Shown piece after piece: positions 26,703 to 34,702 of a DNA stretch of 64,000 bases. Location: NCBI GenBank assembly GCA_022825885.1, contig JAJDVY010000029.1:1-64000 (forward strand). The letters run 5' to 3'. The stretch's first letter is position 1, and each line of letters opens with the position of its first letter. Source of the stretch: Nitrospirales bacterium (GTDB lineage: Bacteria; Nitrospirota; Nitrospiria; Nitrospirales; UBA8639). The notes under the pieces were generated by a model. It saw nothing but the letters and a program-made list of their open reading frames with translations, was not told the DNA's origin and did no database searches. The position numbers were made by a program, and so were the translations under genes.

Positions 26703-27071
26703 TCACTTTTTCCAGGTTTCCAACCGACCGATTTGGTCTTCATGCCAGACAATGTGTCTCTGAATGTCCTTCAATTCCCAGCGCCACGTCCCAAGCAGTC
26801 TTTTCCAGCTGGCGATTCGAAATCCTTTGGGGTCCCGGTAGGAGTTCTTGACCATGTCCAGCCGGTGTTCCAATTTTTGGATTTTTTGTTCAAGCATGGC
26901 TGCTTTGTCCTGATGGTGCTGAATGGCTGTCTTGTGATAATCCGCGGATTGCCCTACGGCCTCTTTTGCGAAGAAGGGTCCTCCGGGAACGGTGCCGTCG
27001 GCAGCAAAGCCTGGCAGGGCGAGCCCCACACAAAGCATCACACTTGGAATGATAGAGGCTAAGTTTTTCAT
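26703..27071 (-). CDS. Small exported helical protein, unknown function
   Basis: The ATG at 27071 is preceded by AAAGGAGGTTGTC, an excellent ribosome-binding site, so the longer reading from 27125 is rejected. The 122-residue product has a signal peptide (about residues 5-22, cleavage GFA-A) and a mature part forming long helices. It includes a His-rich segment (YHKTAIQHHQDKAAMLEQK, about 45-63) and a heptad-like coil (KIQKLEHRLDMVKNSY). Several His spaced along one helix may bind metal. It has its own terminator and an AT-rich upstream region with a palindrome. Confidence 0.8.
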   Translation of the reverse strand: MKNLASIIPSVMLCVGLALPGFAADGTVPGGPFFAKEAVGQSADYHKTAIQHHQDKAAMLEQKIQKLEHRLDMVKNSYRDPKGFRIASWKRLLGTWRWELKDIQRHIVWHEDQIGRLETWKK

Positions 27072-27158
27072 GACAACCTCCTTTCTCGTTTTTTGTTTGT
27101 CAATTCTTAATTTATTAACGACCATGAAAATTAATAAAACAAATAAATAATATAGAGT

Positions 27159-27185
27159 ATATAAATCTATTAATTAGATTTATAT
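27159..27185. promoter_or_regulatory. AT-rich perfect inverted repeat upstream of the small exported protein
   Basis: ATATAAATCTA and TAGATTTATAT are separated by TTAAT. The 11-bp arms make a strong dyad about 90-115 bp before the gene at 27071. It is the right size for a dimeric regulator; the surroundings are much richer in A+T than their neighbours. Confidence 0.45.
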
Positions 27186-27300
27186 TTTATGCCTGCTGAC
27201 AAGCCGCATTAAGGTACCGGACGTGTGACACGTCGATGTTCAAAGGTGAATTGTTCTGCAGGCGGAAAGAGAGCGAGGCGTCTGAAAAAAGCCGGCTCTT

Positions 27301-27331
27301 TCAATAATGACGGTCAGTCAATAATGACGGT
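27301..27331. repeat. Direct repeat TCAATAATGACGGT, two copies
   Basis: The 14-bp unit occurs at 27301-27314 and 27318-27331, with a 17-bp period. It lies between the end of the small membrane gene and the upstream region of the exported protein gene. Confidence 0.6.
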
Positions 27332-27356
27332 AAAAAACTGGCCTGTCCGGTGAGGG

Positions 27357-27539
27357 TTACCGCGAAAGAGACATCTTCCGGCAAGAAGGATGCTTGGTGA
27401 TATAGGCATCGACGGGGGAGATTTTGGAAAATTCTGGTGGAGGAGGTTCATTCACCTCCAAAGCGATGTCTTGATCGCTTAACTTCCAGTATCTGCACCA
27501 TTTCCGGGTGATCGTTCCCCAAAGAACCCATAAAGCCAC
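27357..27539 (-). CDS. Small membrane protein of the PII-dab operon, start uncertain
   Basis: From a GTG at 27539 the frame encodes 60 residues, but the frame is open upstream to a stop at about 27645-27647 with no ATG, GTG or TTG. The open extension reads LRFASLCFAGVALWVLWGTI, clearly a single transmembrane helix. Either the start is non-standard, or a frameshift joins it to the overlapping frame that begins at 27684. The C-terminal tail is Pro-rich (EVNEPPPPEFSK) and cytoplasmic. It follows the PII gene on the same strand. Confidence 0.4.
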   Translation of the reverse strand: MALWVLWGTITRKWCRYWKLSDQDIALEVNEPPPPEFSKISPVDAYITKHPSCRKMSLSR

Positions 27540-27628
27540 GCCCGCGAAGCAAAGAGACGCGAACCGTAGCGCTTCTTTGGCCTGGCGGCTGGTCTTTTCT
27601 GAAGTCCCCCAGGCATTCCTGCCCGGTT

Positions 27629-27964
27629 TTAGGATTCCGCTGATTCAAAATGGCCTTTTCTGAGAACCCCGACGTCCGACACAAAGAGACTTCCGGAATG
27701 GCGTTCCAGGAAGGGCTTCAGTCCTGAAAGGATGGGTTCGACTTTGTCCGCGGGAACGACCGTCAGGACCATTTGCAGGCTGCTCTCGTCGTTAAACATG
27801 AGGTGCCCTTCATGGAAGCCGCTATGACCCTTTCCCGATAGATTGTTGAAGATGGTATAGCCACTGGCTTTGATCCGATCAAGCACTTCCGTCACGAAGG
27901 GCAGGTGCTCGCCGTTAATAATGATCTTGATTTCCTTCATCGGGTGAAGCGTAATGCTACTCAT
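27629..27964 (-). CDS. PII-like signal protein of the dab operon
   Basis: The 111-residue protein has the ferredoxin-like PII fold: strands KEIKIIINGEHLPFVTEVLD, LQMVLTVVPADKVEPILSG, and a loop between about residues 40-57 (NLSGKGHSGFHEGHLMF). That T-loop lacks the Tyr uridylylation site of GlnB. PII-like proteins next to DabA genes are known from several autotrophs and probably read adenylate or carbon status; the binding ligand here is unknown. It is 31 bp downstream of dabA on the same strand. GAGGAGG lies 11 bp before the ATG. Confidence 0.85.
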   Translation of the reverse strand: MSSITLHPMKEIKIIINGEHLPFVTEVLDRIKASGYTIFNNLSGKGHSGFHEGHLMFNDESSLQMVLTVVPADKVEPILSGLKPFLERHSGSLFVSDVGVLRKGHFESAES

Positions 27965-27995
27965 GGTCTTCTCTTCCTCCTCAAAACCTGATGGA

Positions 27996-30900
27996 TTACT
28001 GAATGCGTTGCCATTTTTTCAAAGAATGCTGGTGAAAAAATCCCATTGTCTCGGGATCCAATGCCACAAGGTTGATCCATTGATTGCCGACGAGTCGTTT
28101 TAACACTTCATGTCGTGAAATAATGGTGCTAATCCGTTCCATGGGGGCTTCAATGACAACAAAGAGTCTCATGGGTTCATGATAGGGCGTTTCTACGTCC
28201 AAAACCGTTTGCACGGGCAATCCGATGCACAGGTCGCTTTGTGACCCATACATGACTCCGACGCGTCCAACCACGTTGTGATAGACTTTGCTTCCGCTGC
28301 CGTACACGATGGGGTCCACCGTGGAAAAATAATGTTCCATGTTAATCCAATTCGCAACGATCATGGGGGCGGTCATGATGATTTCCAGATATTTTCCCGT
28401 CTGATCCTGCCGGTGATCATACGAGTGTAAAAATGTTCGCCCTTCAAGATTGAGGCCCTGTGTCAAGGCGCGCCGGCCGACGATAAAAGCCGTGTGCCGT
28501 GACAGTCCCCATTCCGGCCGGACTTGTGACCAATCCAGGCTTCGCATTGCCGTTCGCGCCGTCGCATGATCCAGGGAGTGCCCACCCGTTTCCTCCGGGA
28601 AGCGACTTAACCGTTCAAGGCTGTTGTGCCTACCGGCTTCTTCCATGTCATGAATCAGTCTGCTCAAGTCTTTCCGATGCGTTGCAGGAACGTCTTCCAC
28701 GTCAAACAGTTCAACGCGGTCCGTCGTGGTATCGTGTTGCCCCGGGAGGAAATGCGTATCGGGGGGAATGGCAATCCCTTTTCGGGCGAGCATCTGCCGG
28801 ACTTTGGCTTTGTTGGCCATGGCGGCAAAGGCTCGGGCGTTGGAGACGCCGTGGTTTCCTCCGCAGGCCCCACAGTCCAAAGCCGACTCAAAGGGGTTGT
28901 TGTCTGAGGTGCTGGCATGCCCGCAAATCAGGATCAATCTGGAAAAGGTTTTCGTGAATCCTAGAATGCGAAGGGCCGTTTCGACAAAATGCGCTTGTTC
29001 GGTTGCGGTAAATCCGGTCTGTGTGATCCGGTGCATCCGATTCGTCACGTTTCGTCTGTTTACCCCATGCTCCCGCATGAGATGTTGCAGGAATTTCGCA
29101 TGATCTGCTTCCGTCCAGTGCAACAGTTCACGGAGTTCCTTATCTTCCGTGTCGTCTGTCGAAACCTCATTGGTCGCTTGCTTGCGGAGACGTTCGACCT
29201 GGTCGTGAGAGACCGTGTTGCCCAGACGACCGAACCGTTCGATTAGCACGTGATAGATGACGGCCCGATGCTCCGAGGCCACCATTTCCTCTGCTTCCTG
29301 CTTGGTCAGTTTTTCGACCGTCAACGTCGTTCCAATGGAAATGGCAAAATGCTCTTTTATCCAGCTCGCAAGCCGTTGATACCACAGCGGTGCTAACGTC
29401 TGGCCGAATAACCGGAGCCCAAAAAACCATCCAATGGCTTCAACCATCACGTACGGCGTGATGATGTTTTCCTTCAAATCATGCAGGAGGGTGTGTCCGG
29501 TCCTGGCGAGTTGCCGTCTTTCCAGATATTTCTCCGCAACCTTGGCTTGATAGGCGCGAGGCACTTCTCTGATGACGTGTTTCGGTTTGAGGAGGACCGG
29601 GCACTGGTCGGTTTCATGTTCGTGTCCGAACTCCCCGAAGCATAAGGGGACCCCGAAAAATCCAGCAAACCCGAATGTTTCATTTCCACCCACTTCTTCA
29701 AGGTGTCTTCGAAAGCCTTCCGAACGAACATCGATACAAAAGATGGCTTGAGTCAATGGACGTGATTCGGAAGGGTGTTCTCCCGCCTCGCCACTCTGAC
29801 GAAGTCGTTCAACGTTGGGGGAGAAATGTCGGATAAAGTCCGTCACGAAACTGCGCTCAAGCGCCCTCAGCCAATACGGACCATGATGCGACTCCGGAAA
29901 ACGTTCAATCCAATCGAGCAAAACTTCCAGGTTTTCCGAGGGAGTTTCCATGAGATCCTGCACGGAGCAATCAAGGCAACGGGCGAGGTGGACAAGGATA
30001 CAGGCTTCACGCTCCCTGGCCTGTCGTTGACGAACGGTTTCCCACGTGTGACGGGTGATCTCGCCCAGCCGGTCCAACTCAGCAATGGGGAGGGGTTCCT
30101 GAATGAACAGGGACGGATCAAGGTTCGCCACCACTTCCTCGGCCAGCCCTCGTGTACGCCATTCTTTGTAGAGACCGTAGCCACCCGGATGGTCGTGCAG
30201 GAAAGACATGATTGAAGCATACGTGCCTGGGATGCCGAGTTTTGCTTCGCATGCACGCGAGACGAGTTCTCTTTCATAGAAGAGACGGATGGCGATGTAC
30301 TTGACCAAATCGATGGGGAAGGCCTGTTGCCATTGGTGCTCCGATTGTTCTGACCGCCATTTGATGAATCCCGACCATCCCGGCAACTGAGCCAAGTGCA
30401 AGGTGAAATAGTCTATCCACAGATTCTGAGGAATGGCCAATATCTCCAGGCTTTCACGAATGGTATCTGGGGGGCGGTCAGGAAGGTTTCGGATTTTGGA
30501 TGTCCAGCCCCGAATGCCGAACAACGGGCCTGACCGGTCTTCTTGGGCCAACATTTTCCACCCACCATAGAACGTTTTGTTGCGATGCGGCATCGGCCAT
30601 GGCGCATGGCCTTCGTCGAGAAAGCCTCCGCACCATTTGATGAGTTCCTGATTGATCCGGTCTTGGATGTCCGTGCCGAGTGCGGCATCGCACCAATGGG
30701 CAAGGGTGTACTTCACCCCAAGTTCGTTTTGTTCCCTGTCGGCGTGAAGGTTGAGGGAACATTGCGGCTTCTCTGACCCGGAGAAGGTTTGGAGTTTTTC
30801 ACGCAGACCGGTCACGTCGGTTTCGCGTAGCGAACGTTCTAAAACGGCTGAGGCCACGTCAGGCTCGATGGTTCCTGTCCCATTGATGAAAACGGTCTTC

Positions 30901-31241
30901 AGGACTTCCAGATGAGCAACCGTTCGATTTCCAATCCTCACGCTCTCCCCTTGTGCTCTGAGCGTTAAGGCTTCATGAATGGCGTCCGAGGAGATTCGGC
31001 CCTGTTGAAAATACTTCCGGTATTCCCCATTGGGCAGATAGCCGTTCCCGCCGATGAATGTCCTGGCCTGCTCGATGGCTTCTTCGAAGGGTAAATGTTC
31101 CAGGCCATGGAGTGGATTATGGTGGATAAAGGTTTGCATGGGCCAGTAATGGGAGATGGTCTCGCTCGCAAGTTTGACGAGCGAGACTATCTCCATGCGC
31201 TGGGTCTCTTGGGCGACAACCGGTTCTTTGACGTTTGCCAT
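27996..31241 (-). CDS. dabA: Inorganic carbon pump subunit DabA (DUF2309)
   Basis: The 1081-residue protein is the DUF2309/UPF0753 family throughout. The beta-carbonic-anhydrase-like zinc site is complete: Cys502 and Asp504 in FCIDVRSE, His775 in ICGHAS, and Cys790 (with Cys793) in DCGACGGNHG. DabA with DabB forms an energy-coupled inorganic-carbon accumulator that hydrates CO2 to bicarbonate in one direction. The N-terminal segment SHYWPMQTFIHHNPLHGLEH is also typical. At 1081 residues it is longer than the shorter type (about 800) of Halothiobacillus and belongs to the long class. It follows the Nuo-like gene by 11 bp. Confidence 0.97.
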   Translation of the reverse strand: MANVKEPVVAQETQRMEIVSLVKLASETISHYWPMQTFIHHNPLHGLEHLPFEEAIEQARTFIGGNGYLPNGEYRKYFQQGRISSDAIHEALTLRAQGESVRIGNRTVAHLEVLKTVFINGTGTIEPDVASAVLERSLRETDVTGLREKLQTFSGSEKPQCSLNLHADREQNELGVKYTLAHWCDAALGTDIQDRINQELIKWCGGFLDEGHAPWPMPHRNKTFYGGWKMLAQEDRSGPLFGIRGWTSKIRNLPDRPPDTIRESLEILAIPQNLWIDYFTLHLAQLPGWSGFIKWRSEQSEHQWQQAFPIDLVKYIAIRLFYERELVSRACEAKLGIPGTYASIMSFLHDHPGGYGLYKEWRTRGLAEEVVANLDPSLFIQEPLPIAELDRLGEITRHTWETVRQRQAREREACILVHLARCLDCSVQDLMETPSENLEVLLDWIERFPESHHGPYWLRALERSFVTDFIRHFSPNVERLRQSGEAGEHPSESRPLTQAIFCIDVRSEGFRRHLEEVGGNETFGFAGFFGVPLCFGEFGHEHETDQCPVLLKPKHVIREVPRAYQAKVAEKYLERRQLARTGHTLLHDLKENIITPYVMVEAIGWFFGLRLFGQTLAPLWYQRLASWIKEHFAISIGTTLTVEKLTKQEAEEMVASEHRAVIYHVLIERFGRLGNTVSHDQVERLRKQATNEVSTDDTEDKELRELLHWTEADHAKFLQHLMREHGVNRRNVTNRMHRITQTGFTATEQAHFVETALRILGFTKTFSRLILICGHASTSDNNPFESALDCGACGGNHGVSNARAFAAMANKAKVRQMLARKGIAIPPDTHFLPGQHDTTTDRVELFDVEDVPATHRKDLSRLIHDMEEAGRHNSLERLSRFPEETGGHSLDHATARTAMRSLDWSQVRPEWGLSRHTAFIVGRRALTQGLNLEGRTFLHSYDHRQDQTGKYLEIIMTAPMIVANWINMEHYFSTVDPIVYGSGSKVYHNVVGRVGVMYGSQSDLCIGLPVQTVLDVETPYHEPMRLFVVIEAPMERISTIISRHEVLKRLVGNQWINLVALDPETMGFFHQHSLKKWQRIQ

Positions 31242-31252
31242 GAGCGCTCTTT

Positions 31253-32497
31253 CTAATTGAACACGATGCTAACACTTGCGCCGAAAATGATCAGGGCCAG
31301 GCAACAGATTTCGGCAACTTTCAGATCGGTATAGGGGATGTCCGATCGTGCTTTTCCGAAGAGTGTATGATGCAGCACATGTGAGAAATGCCAACTTCCA
31401 AACATCCAGACACCGAGAAACAGCAACGAAATGATGACGAAAGAGCCCTCCTGGCTTTCCGCTCCCGGCATGGTCGTGATACCCCCAAAGAGTGGAATGA
31501 TTGGAAACAGGACGGCGATGCTGATCAAAAGGCTCACGAACGTCCCGAGACGCGGCATGGGAGCTGCCAACCCGGGGAGATTGCCGATGATGTGCGACCC
31601 ATACCGTTGCTGGACAAACGTATAGGCGACAAACAGTCCGTTCATGATCAATCCGACCGTGACCCCGAATGGGATTCCCCATAGGGAAAAAGAAGAGAAG
31701 ACGGTCGTCAGTCCCCACAAAAGCGCGACCTGGACAATAGTCGCATAGGTCAGCAAAACATGGATCTGGTTCTGCCCCAAACACTTCAGGGCCGCGTACA
31801 GCCCGCCCAGTAAGGCCAGTAATCCGATGGCGACGCGCATTTCCGTTTCCATGGGAATCATGGTTTGCAGGTTCTGGATTTCGGCCAATCCGAGGGATAA
31901 GAACGCCACGGTCCATACCCCGGAAAGAATGCCTCGAGCAGAACCGACCAGGGAGGCGAAGAGAACGTGAAATGGAGGCAGCGGCACGAGCGTGACCGCG
32001 AGAAAAAGGCCGGCTGGTTCGTAAAAAGAATCCCCCGCCCAGAAAGACACACAGACGAGCAATATGGCAAGAGCCGACTGCGCAAGACCGAAGGTTTTGC
32101 GCGTGACGGAAATATTCGACCGGTAGAGAGAATAGGCCGCATAACCGAGCAAGCCAATGAGAAAATACCCGTTGGTGGGCGCGGGGCCGAGCAATGCGGC
32201 AAGACACAGTCCCAATACCGCCAGGGGTTCGTCCAGGATGCTTGAAGAACGTGTGGAATGCCATTGTCCGAGGACGACGCAAAACGTCGAAAAGATGACG
32301 GCCGTTGATAGATACATCGCCGTGTGAGTGATTTCGAATGTGGCGTGCATGTAGAACGTCGTTCCGGCTTCCCACCCGATGCACAGCATGGCTAAAACCT
32401 GAAAGGTCAAATGCGAAATGCGGCAGGTTCGGTTAATGAACCAGAGAGCAAAGGGGATGAGAACAGCCAGCAACGTGATGGAAAATTCTGAAGCCAT
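31253..32497 (-). CDS. Nuo-like (proton-translocating) membrane protein between dabB and dabA
   Basis: The ATG at 32497 lies 8 bp after the dabB stop (an ATG at 32518 inside dabB is the alternative), giving 414 residues. About 12 membrane helices are visible. The sequence resembles an antiporter-type subunit (NuoL/M/N): VPLPPFHVLFASLVGSARGI has the usual broken-helix Pro, and conserved-looking Glu and Lys lie in helices (SLGLAEIQNLQ, YAALKCLGQNQIHVLLTYAT). It is more diverged than DabB and I cannot assign a standard name. It is in the dab operon, so it may be a second channel for the pump. Confidence 0.75.
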   Translation of the reverse strand: MASEFSITLLAVLIPFALWFINRTCRISHLTFQVLAMLCIGWEAGTTFYMHATFEITHTAMYLSTAVIFSTFCVVLGQWHSTRSSSILDEPLAVLGLCLAALLGPAPTNGYFLIGLLGYAAYSLYRSNISVTRKTFGLAQSALAILLVCVSFWAGDSFYEPAGLFLAVTLVPLPPFHVLFASLVGSARGILSGVWTVAFLSLGLAEIQNLQTMIPMETEMRVAIGLLALLGGLYAALKCLGQNQIHVLLTYATIVQVALLWGLTTVFSSFSLWGIPFGVTVGLIMNGLFVAYTFVQQRYGSHIIGNLPGLAAPMPRLGTFVSLLISIAVLFPIIPLFGGITTMPGAESQEGSFVIISLLFLGVWMFGSWHFSHVLHHTLFGKARSDIPYTDLKVAEICCLALIIFGASVSIVFN

Positions 32498-32505
32498 GAC
32501 GGATT

Positions 32506-34209
32506 TTAATATCGGCATCCGAATTTTTGTGCCAATTGGAAGAGTTTGTTGCCCCACCGCATATAGATCAGATCGACGTACAACCGGTTGATCAGAAGAA
32601 TATAGAGCCGTTGTTGCCATGCAGAAATCCAGTCCGGACTCAAAATCGCGTGTCCTCTGGCATCGGTATAGACGTAGCCCCAGCCGAAAAGAATAAACAC
32701 GGTCGCCAGCAGGATCATCGTATCGAACACTGCAGGGTTCAATGCCGCGGCCACGAAGAATGCTTCGGCCGCACCTGGTTCGGGATACAGAAAGTGCGTG
32801 AATTGCTCGCCCGCCCAGAGGTACGTGAATCCAATGAGAAACAACGTACCGATCATGGCGCTGGCTATTTTCCAGGAAGCCACGTCATGCAGTCGATACA
32901 AACTGAAAATGGCTTGAGAGGCGGTGACCCAACTGAAAAAGAGAAATATGACCGCTCCATGGGCGTCCTGGAGAGGCACTTCCAACAGACCGTGTGCGAC
33001 CATCAAAATAAACAACGGCATGATTAAGGTGATGATCAATCCCGTCACCCAGCTTGCCTGGGTGGGAATCCTCGCTGGCTTGTGGGTTGACGAAGCAGGG
33101 AATTTGGGTTCGTGTCTGGCATCATGAATCACGGCCCCGGCGCTTAAGAAGAGTGAGGCCTTGAACAGGCCGTGTGCAATCAGATGGAAAATGGCCAGGG
33201 CAAAGGCCCCCAGGCCACATTCCATGATCATGTATCCCATTTGTCCCATCGTGGAAAATCCCAGCGTCTTCTTAATGTCGTTTTGGACGAGCATCATGGA
33301 GGCTCCCAGAAGAACGGTGGCGACGCCGACGATGAATACGATATGCAGGACTTCTGGTGAGAGGGCATACAACGGTGCGAGTCGATTCAGCAGGAACCCT
33401 CCCGCGTTGACAATGCCCGCATGCATGAGCGCCGAAACCGGGGTTGGAGAATCCATGGTATCCGGCAACCAGACGTGGAGAGGAAACTGAGCCGATTTGG
33501 CCATGGCTCCGATGAAAATCAGCACCGTAATGACGGACGTGGCCGAGACGTCGAGCAAATTTGCGGGCAGCAGTGAGATCACGTGGGTTTGTTCCGAGGC
33601 TCGTTGGAAGAGTTCGGTGAATTCGAGCGTGCCGAAATAGTGATACGTCAAGACAAGGCCGCAGAGGAAAGCGACGTCTCCGACCCGGTGGACGATCAAC
33701 GTTTTGAAGGCATTCTGATAGGCCGGCACGTGCGAAAAATTAAACGCAAGAATGAGGTACAGGACCCAACTCAGCAACTGCCAGAAGACAAACAGCATCA
33801 GGAGGTTCGGACTGGAAACAAGAGCGAGGATGACAAAGGTCATGAAGCTGAGTAACGCGAAAAATCGGGCATAGCCGGAATCGCCTCGGAGATAACGAAC
33901 GGAATACACGTGAATCACGGTGCTGACGCTGGTGATCAGGACCATCATCACGGCCGTGAGCCGGTCAACCCACATGCCGAACGTGAAAAACGAGGAATCA
34001 TTGTTCTGGAGCGGCCAGAAGGACACCCGAAAAGGCTCGCCCGAGCTGACGGCGTACAGCGTCACAATGGAGAAGATGCCGGCGCCGACCGTGGCACTGA
34101 TTCCTATCGTGGTCACATACGAGGCGAATCGTTTCCCGAGGACACTGATCAACACTCCGGCAAAAAACGGAAGAAGGGGAATGAGGATGGCTGTTGTCGT
34201 CATCATCAA
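32506..34209 (-). CDS. dabB: Inorganic carbon pump subunit DabB (NuoL-like)
   Basis: The 567-residue protein is an NADH dehydrogenase subunit 5/NuoL homologue without any other complex I gene around. Signatures are AKSAQFPLHVWLPDTMDSPTPVSALMHAG (as AKSAQFPLHVWLPDTM and then SPTPVSALMHAG), the VQNDIKKTLGFSTMGQMGYM helix and GLFKASLFLSAGAV. In DAB pumps this subunit couples cation flow to CO2 hydration by DabA. It heads the operon dabB - Nuo-like - dabA - PII. Its divergent upstream neighbour is a decayed LysR gene. Confidence 0.95.
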   Translation of the reverse strand: MMMTTTAILIPLLPFFAGVLISVLGKRFASYVTTIGISATVGAGIFSIVTLYAVSSGEPFRVSFWPLQNNDSSFFTFGMWVDRLTAVMMVLITSVSTVIHVYSVRYLRGDSGYARFFALLSFMTFVILALVSSPNLLMLFVFWQLLSWVLYLILAFNFSHVPAYQNAFKTLIVHRVGDVAFLCGLVLTYHYFGTLEFTELFQRASEQTHVISLLPANLLDVSATSVITVLIFIGAMAKSAQFPLHVWLPDTMDSPTPVSALMHAGIVNAGGFLLNRLAPLYALSPEVLHIVFIVGVATVLLGASMMLVQNDIKKTLGFSTMGQMGYMIMECGLGAFALAIFHLIAHGLFKASLFLSAGAVIHDARHEPKFPASSTHKPARIPTQASWVTGLIITLIMPLFILMVAHGLLEVPLQDAHGAVIFLFFSWVTASQAIFSLYRLHDVASWKIASAMIGTLFLIGFTYLWAGEQFTHFLYPEPGAAEAFFVAAALNPAVFDTMILLATVFILFGWGYVYTDARGHAILSPDWISAWQQRLYILLINRLYVDLIYMRWGNKLFQLAQKFGCRY

Positions 34210-34411
34210 GTATTCTCTTGCAAACGGACGAGTCTGTCGATCATGACGGTCTTTGCCAACAAAAACGGAGACGTTCGGTTATACGTCTTTTCATCGTTCA
34301 GTTTGTGCCAAAGAAGGTGGGGAGGGTGACGTACGGCCTGACATTTGGTCTTCTTTTCCGCTCAAGCGGAAGCACGTTCATCAATGATTACTGGTAATAA
34401 TCAACGTGTCT

Positions 34412-34465
34412 TTTATAGGCAAATAAATAATTTTTATGAATTCATCTATTTTTTAAATGTACAGG
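34412..34465. promoter_or_regulatory. Relic LysR promoter/operator region upstream of dabB
   Basis: This block resembles the region before the intact LysR gene (38813-38866): both have TATAGGCxAATAxATAATT, then GATTCATCTATTTTTT (here AATTCATCTATTTTTT) and TACAG before the start codon. It lies between the divergent dabB gene and the LysR remnant, where a LysR-type operator is expected. AT-rich; may still serve dabB. Confidence 0.5.
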
Positions 34466-34473
34466 ATGGCGTC

Positions 34474-34605
34474 ATGAAGTGGTTGAATGACCGCCATTTG
34501 CTTCATTGAATTATGCGCGCTTGAAGACGCCGGTCGGTGAGAAGTTGTTTTTGCGCGCAGGCCGGAAACTGGTTCTGAGGGACCTCGGGAAAGGAGTCTC
34601 TCTTG
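34474..34605 (+). pseudogene. Decayed LysR-type regulator gene (5' remnant)
   Basis: The first codons (MKWLNDRHLLH, then stop at 34507) match the start of the intact regulator at 38877 (MDWLNYHHLLYF). After a gap of about 75 bp relative to that gene, bases from about 34515 match the codons for TLEDAIGEKLF...RKLILTDVGK, but with one inserted base near the EDA segment. So the copy has an internal deletion, stops and a frameshift, and later bases are not recognisable. It points away from dabB, the usual LysR arrangement, and lies on the boundary of the exporter genes. Confidence 0.8.
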
Positions 34606-34702
34606 TGCCTGTCTGTTGAACGTGTATCTCTGCGGCAAGCGAACGAAGAGCCTGAACGAAACCGGGTTTGACAATATTGGCGAAATAGCAGGGACACGTG
34701 CG

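Noticed and set aside
27005-27125. Longer start (27125) for the small exported protein
   Set aside because: It would bury the perfect ribosome-binding site and the signal peptide that start at 27071.
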